Assembly (NCBI RefSeq): GCF_008014775.2
Contig: NZ_CP144914.1
Span: forward strand, 2,790,001 to 2,854,000
Reading direction: 5' to 3'
Source of the DNA: Alkalicoccus halolimnae
GTDB taxonomy: Bacteria; Bacillota; Bacilli; Bacillales; Salisediminibacteriaceae
DNA: 64,000 bases
Shown here: piece after piece, positions 62,574 to 64,000 of the stretch
Layout of the letters: every line of letters starts with the position of its first letter
Position numbering within the stretch: the stretch's first letter is position 1
Made by a program: the position numbers and the translations under genes
Notes under the pieces: model-generated
The model's database searches: none
Told to the model about the DNA's origin: nothing
What the model saw: the letters and a program-made list of their open reading frames with translations, nothing else

Positions 62574-63749
62574 TTAATCATCATCTCCGAACATAAAATA
62601 CTTCGTACGGATGTTTACATTCAAAACAAGCCCGACGGCAATCATATTTGTTACCAGGGCGCTCCCTCCATAACTAACAAACGGAAGAGCAAGACCGGTA
62701 ATTGGGACGACGCCAATCGTCATTCCAATATTCTGGAAAATTTGGAAGACGAGCAGTCCGACCACGCCGGCCACGAGATAAGAGCCGAACGTATTATTAC
62801 ACGTAAAAGCTATCATTACCATTCTGTAAAGAAGCAGAAAGTAGATAACGATAAGAATCGTTGCGCCTATAAAACCAAATTCTTCAGCAATGACAGTAAA
62901 AATAAAATCTGTATGAAGTTCCGGGATAGCACCGCTCTGCGATTTTATCCCTTCCACAAATCCGCTTCCAAAAAGCTGGCCTGCTCCAATTCCCTGCAGC
63001 GCATGGAACAATTGATATCCTTCTCCGCTGACATTAGCAGACGGATCAAGCCAGGCATAAATTCTGCTCAGCTGGTGTGGTTTTATCACCTGGGAAAACA
63101 GGGAGAAAAAATTGTTGTGCATCCAGATGAGAAAAGCAATTCCTCCGAGAACCAGGCTGATAAGCAGGCTGATAATACGAAAGCTCACCCCAGCCATGAT
63201 AACCATAATAAACATGATCGAACCGATGACGAGTGCCGTTCCCAGATCCGGCTGAATTAAAATCAGCAGAAAAGGCGGAGTTCCCAGAGCAAGAATTTTA
63301 CCTACGACAATAAAATCGGATTTGAGCGTTTTAGGACGCGGTTTTTTTGTAATCAAAAACAACAGATGGGCCATCGATATGATAATAAAGATTTTTACGA
63401 ATTCTGAAGGCTGAAATGTAAATACCCCCGGGATCCCGATCCATCTCTGCGCTCCGTTAACTTCAATTCCAAAGAAATGAACAAGAACTAACAGAAAAAT
63501 ACTTACGCCATAAAGAGGAATAGAAAATTTCTTCAGCAACTCATAATCCACCAGCATTGCTGCCCCCATAAGCAGGGACCCTATCGCAAACCAGATAATC
63601 TGACGCTGAACGAAAGAACTTGCCGGAACGTTATACTGTTCCGAAGAGGCTGCACTGAAAATTGCAATAAGGCTGATGCACATTAATACAAATAAAAAGA
63701 ACAGAAGTGAGTAATCTAACTGTTGTAACGGACTTTTACGCTCTTGCAT
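62574..63749 (-). CDS. SEDS-family peptidoglycan polymerase (RodA/FtsW/SpoVE), first paralogue
   Basis: A 391-residue, 10-helix SEDS protein: glycosyltransferase that polymerises lipid II together with a class B PBP. Seen: AIFSAASSEQ at helix 1, GAQRWIGIPG..FQPSEFVKI, the essential periplasmic loop residues IQPDLGTALV, TDFIFTVIAEEFGFIG and the C-terminal hallmark PITGLALPFVSYGGSAL. RodA-like by the GVSIFLLVLV..GIEVNGAQRW region and the QPDLGTA motif, but not safely told apart from FtsW by eye. ATG at 63749 follows GAAGGTGA. It lies 12 bp after the next SEDS gene, so the two form an operon. Confidence 0.92.
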   Translation of the reverse strand: MQERKSPLQQLDYSLLFFLFVLMCISLIAIFSAASSEQYNVPASSFVQRQIIWFAIGSLLMGAAMLVDYELLKKFSIPLYGVSIFLLVLVHFFGIEVNGAQRWIGIPGVFTFQPSEFVKIFIIISMAHLLFLITKKPRPKTLKSDFIVVGKILALGTPPFLLILIQPDLGTALVIGSIMFIMVIMAGVSFRIISLLISLVLGGIAFLIWMHNNFFSLFSQVIKPHQLSRIYAWLDPSANVSGEGYQLFHALQGIGAGQLFGSGFVEGIKSQSGAIPELHTDFIFTVIAEEFGFIGATILIVIYFLLLYRMVMIAFTCNNTFGSYLVAGVVGLLVFQIFQNIGMTIGVVPITGLALPFVSYGGSALVTNMIAVGLVLNVNIRTKYFMFGDDD

Positions 63750-63761
63750 CTTTTCACCTTC

Positions 63762-64000
63762 TTACACGCTGCGGACTTTAGGCCGCTGCGGTTTCGGCAC
63801 ACGTTCGTGCTCTTCGATTTTTTCTGAATTTTCCTGACGCTGACGTTCTGTTCTTCTTGATATGTTTGCTAAAATACCCAGTCCTGCCATCGTAACGAGC
63901 AGGGAGGAACCCCCGTAGCTCAGGAAAGGAAAAGGAATACCTGTAATTGGCAGCACACCGCTTACCGCGCCGCTGTTGAAGATGACCTGAATAGCAAGCT
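63762..64000 (-). CDS. SEDS-family protein, second paralogue, 5' part cut by window edge
   Basis: Only the C-terminal ~79 codons are visible. The frame is open to the window edge and reads LAIQVIFNSGAVSGVLPITG followed by IPFPFLSYGGSSLL, the SEDS C-terminal signature, ending in a basic cytoplasmic tail (RRTERQRQENSEK, RVPKPQRPKVRSV). Tandem with the RodA-like gene downstream on the same strand. Which one serves elongation or division is not decidable here. Confidence 0.9.
   Translation of the reverse strand, partial: LAIQVIFNSGAVSGVLPITGIPFPFLSYGGSSLLVTMAGLGILANISRRTERQRQENSEKIEEHERVPKPQRPKVRSV

Noticed and set aside
62325..63260. 311-codon plus-strand ORF opposite the RodA-type gene
   Set aside because: It begins inside repeat A4 and runs antisense through a clear SEDS gene.

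Overview
The window is chromosomal backbone from a low-to-mid-GC Gram-positive bacterium of the Bacillaceae, probably a salt- or alkali-adapted relative of Bacillus. The evidence is the near-complete 'yt' neighbourhood known from B. subtilis (nifZ-like/ezrA/hisJ, ytsP, rpsD, tyrS with a T-box, acuABC, ccpA, aroA(G), ytxGHJ, murC, sftA, ytpQ, ytoQ, ytoP, ytzB, ytnP-trmB-ytmP, ytzE/ytzG). Strong AGGAGG-type ribosome sites, frequent GTG/TTG starts, a BCCT osmolyte-type carrier and an acidic class A penicillin-binding protein point the same way. No tRNA, rRNA, insertion sequence, prophage or CRISPR array was found.

Layout. 1-10 kb: a cysteine desulfurase cut by the window edge, ezrA (division), hisJ (histidine synthesis), a free methionine-R-sulfoxide reductase, rpsD with a probable S4-binding leader, a BCCT carrier with a small unknown gene, and tyrS behind a tyrosine T-box. 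10-18 kb: a giant class A PBP with a 440-residue Asn/Ser tail, a 1.28 kb repeat-filled gap where acsA sits in B. subtilis, then acuABC. 18-29 kb: mtnN, ccpA, the chorismate mutase/DAHP synthase fusion, ytxGHJ, an M29 aminopeptidase, murC, an unrecognised protein, a nicotinate phosphoribosyltransferase and a small unknown gene. 29-43 kb: sftA, ytpQ, a PTS_EIIC_2-type membrane protein, a lipoprotein, ytoQ, a divergent LysE exporter/LysR regulator pair, a GNAT enzyme, ytoP, ytzB, and the trmB-ytnP pair next to ytmP. 43-54 kb: a glycogen cluster, with pullulanase divergent from glgBCD and glgAP, the latter pair having its own promoter. 54-64 kb: a Lon-like protease, a small unknown gene, thpR, a cysteine synthase, an MFS carrier, ytzE, ytzG and two tandem SEDS (FtsW/RodA) genes, the last cut by the edge.

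How the genes fit together. Cell wall and division genes recur (ezrA, class A PBP, murC, sftA, two SEDS proteins). Carbon metabolism is represented by CcpA, the acetyl-CoA synthetase control proteins AcuABC and a complete glycogen synthesis and breakdown set. Most transcription units end in clear intrinsic terminators.

The most unusual content is non-coding. Many intergenic gaps carry GC-rich, partly palindromic dispersed repeats built from shared modules (a ~325-bp family with at least seven full or partial copies, a second ~130-bp family, and looser relatives). Other points worth attention are the repeat-expanded PBP tail, a short coupled leader ORF in front of acuA, the missing acsA, an altered aromatic box in the BCCT carrier, an apparent short coding frame with a ribosome site but no start codon, and two near-identical terminators flanking one repeat. 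I did not see a clear, previously undescribed multi-gene system.
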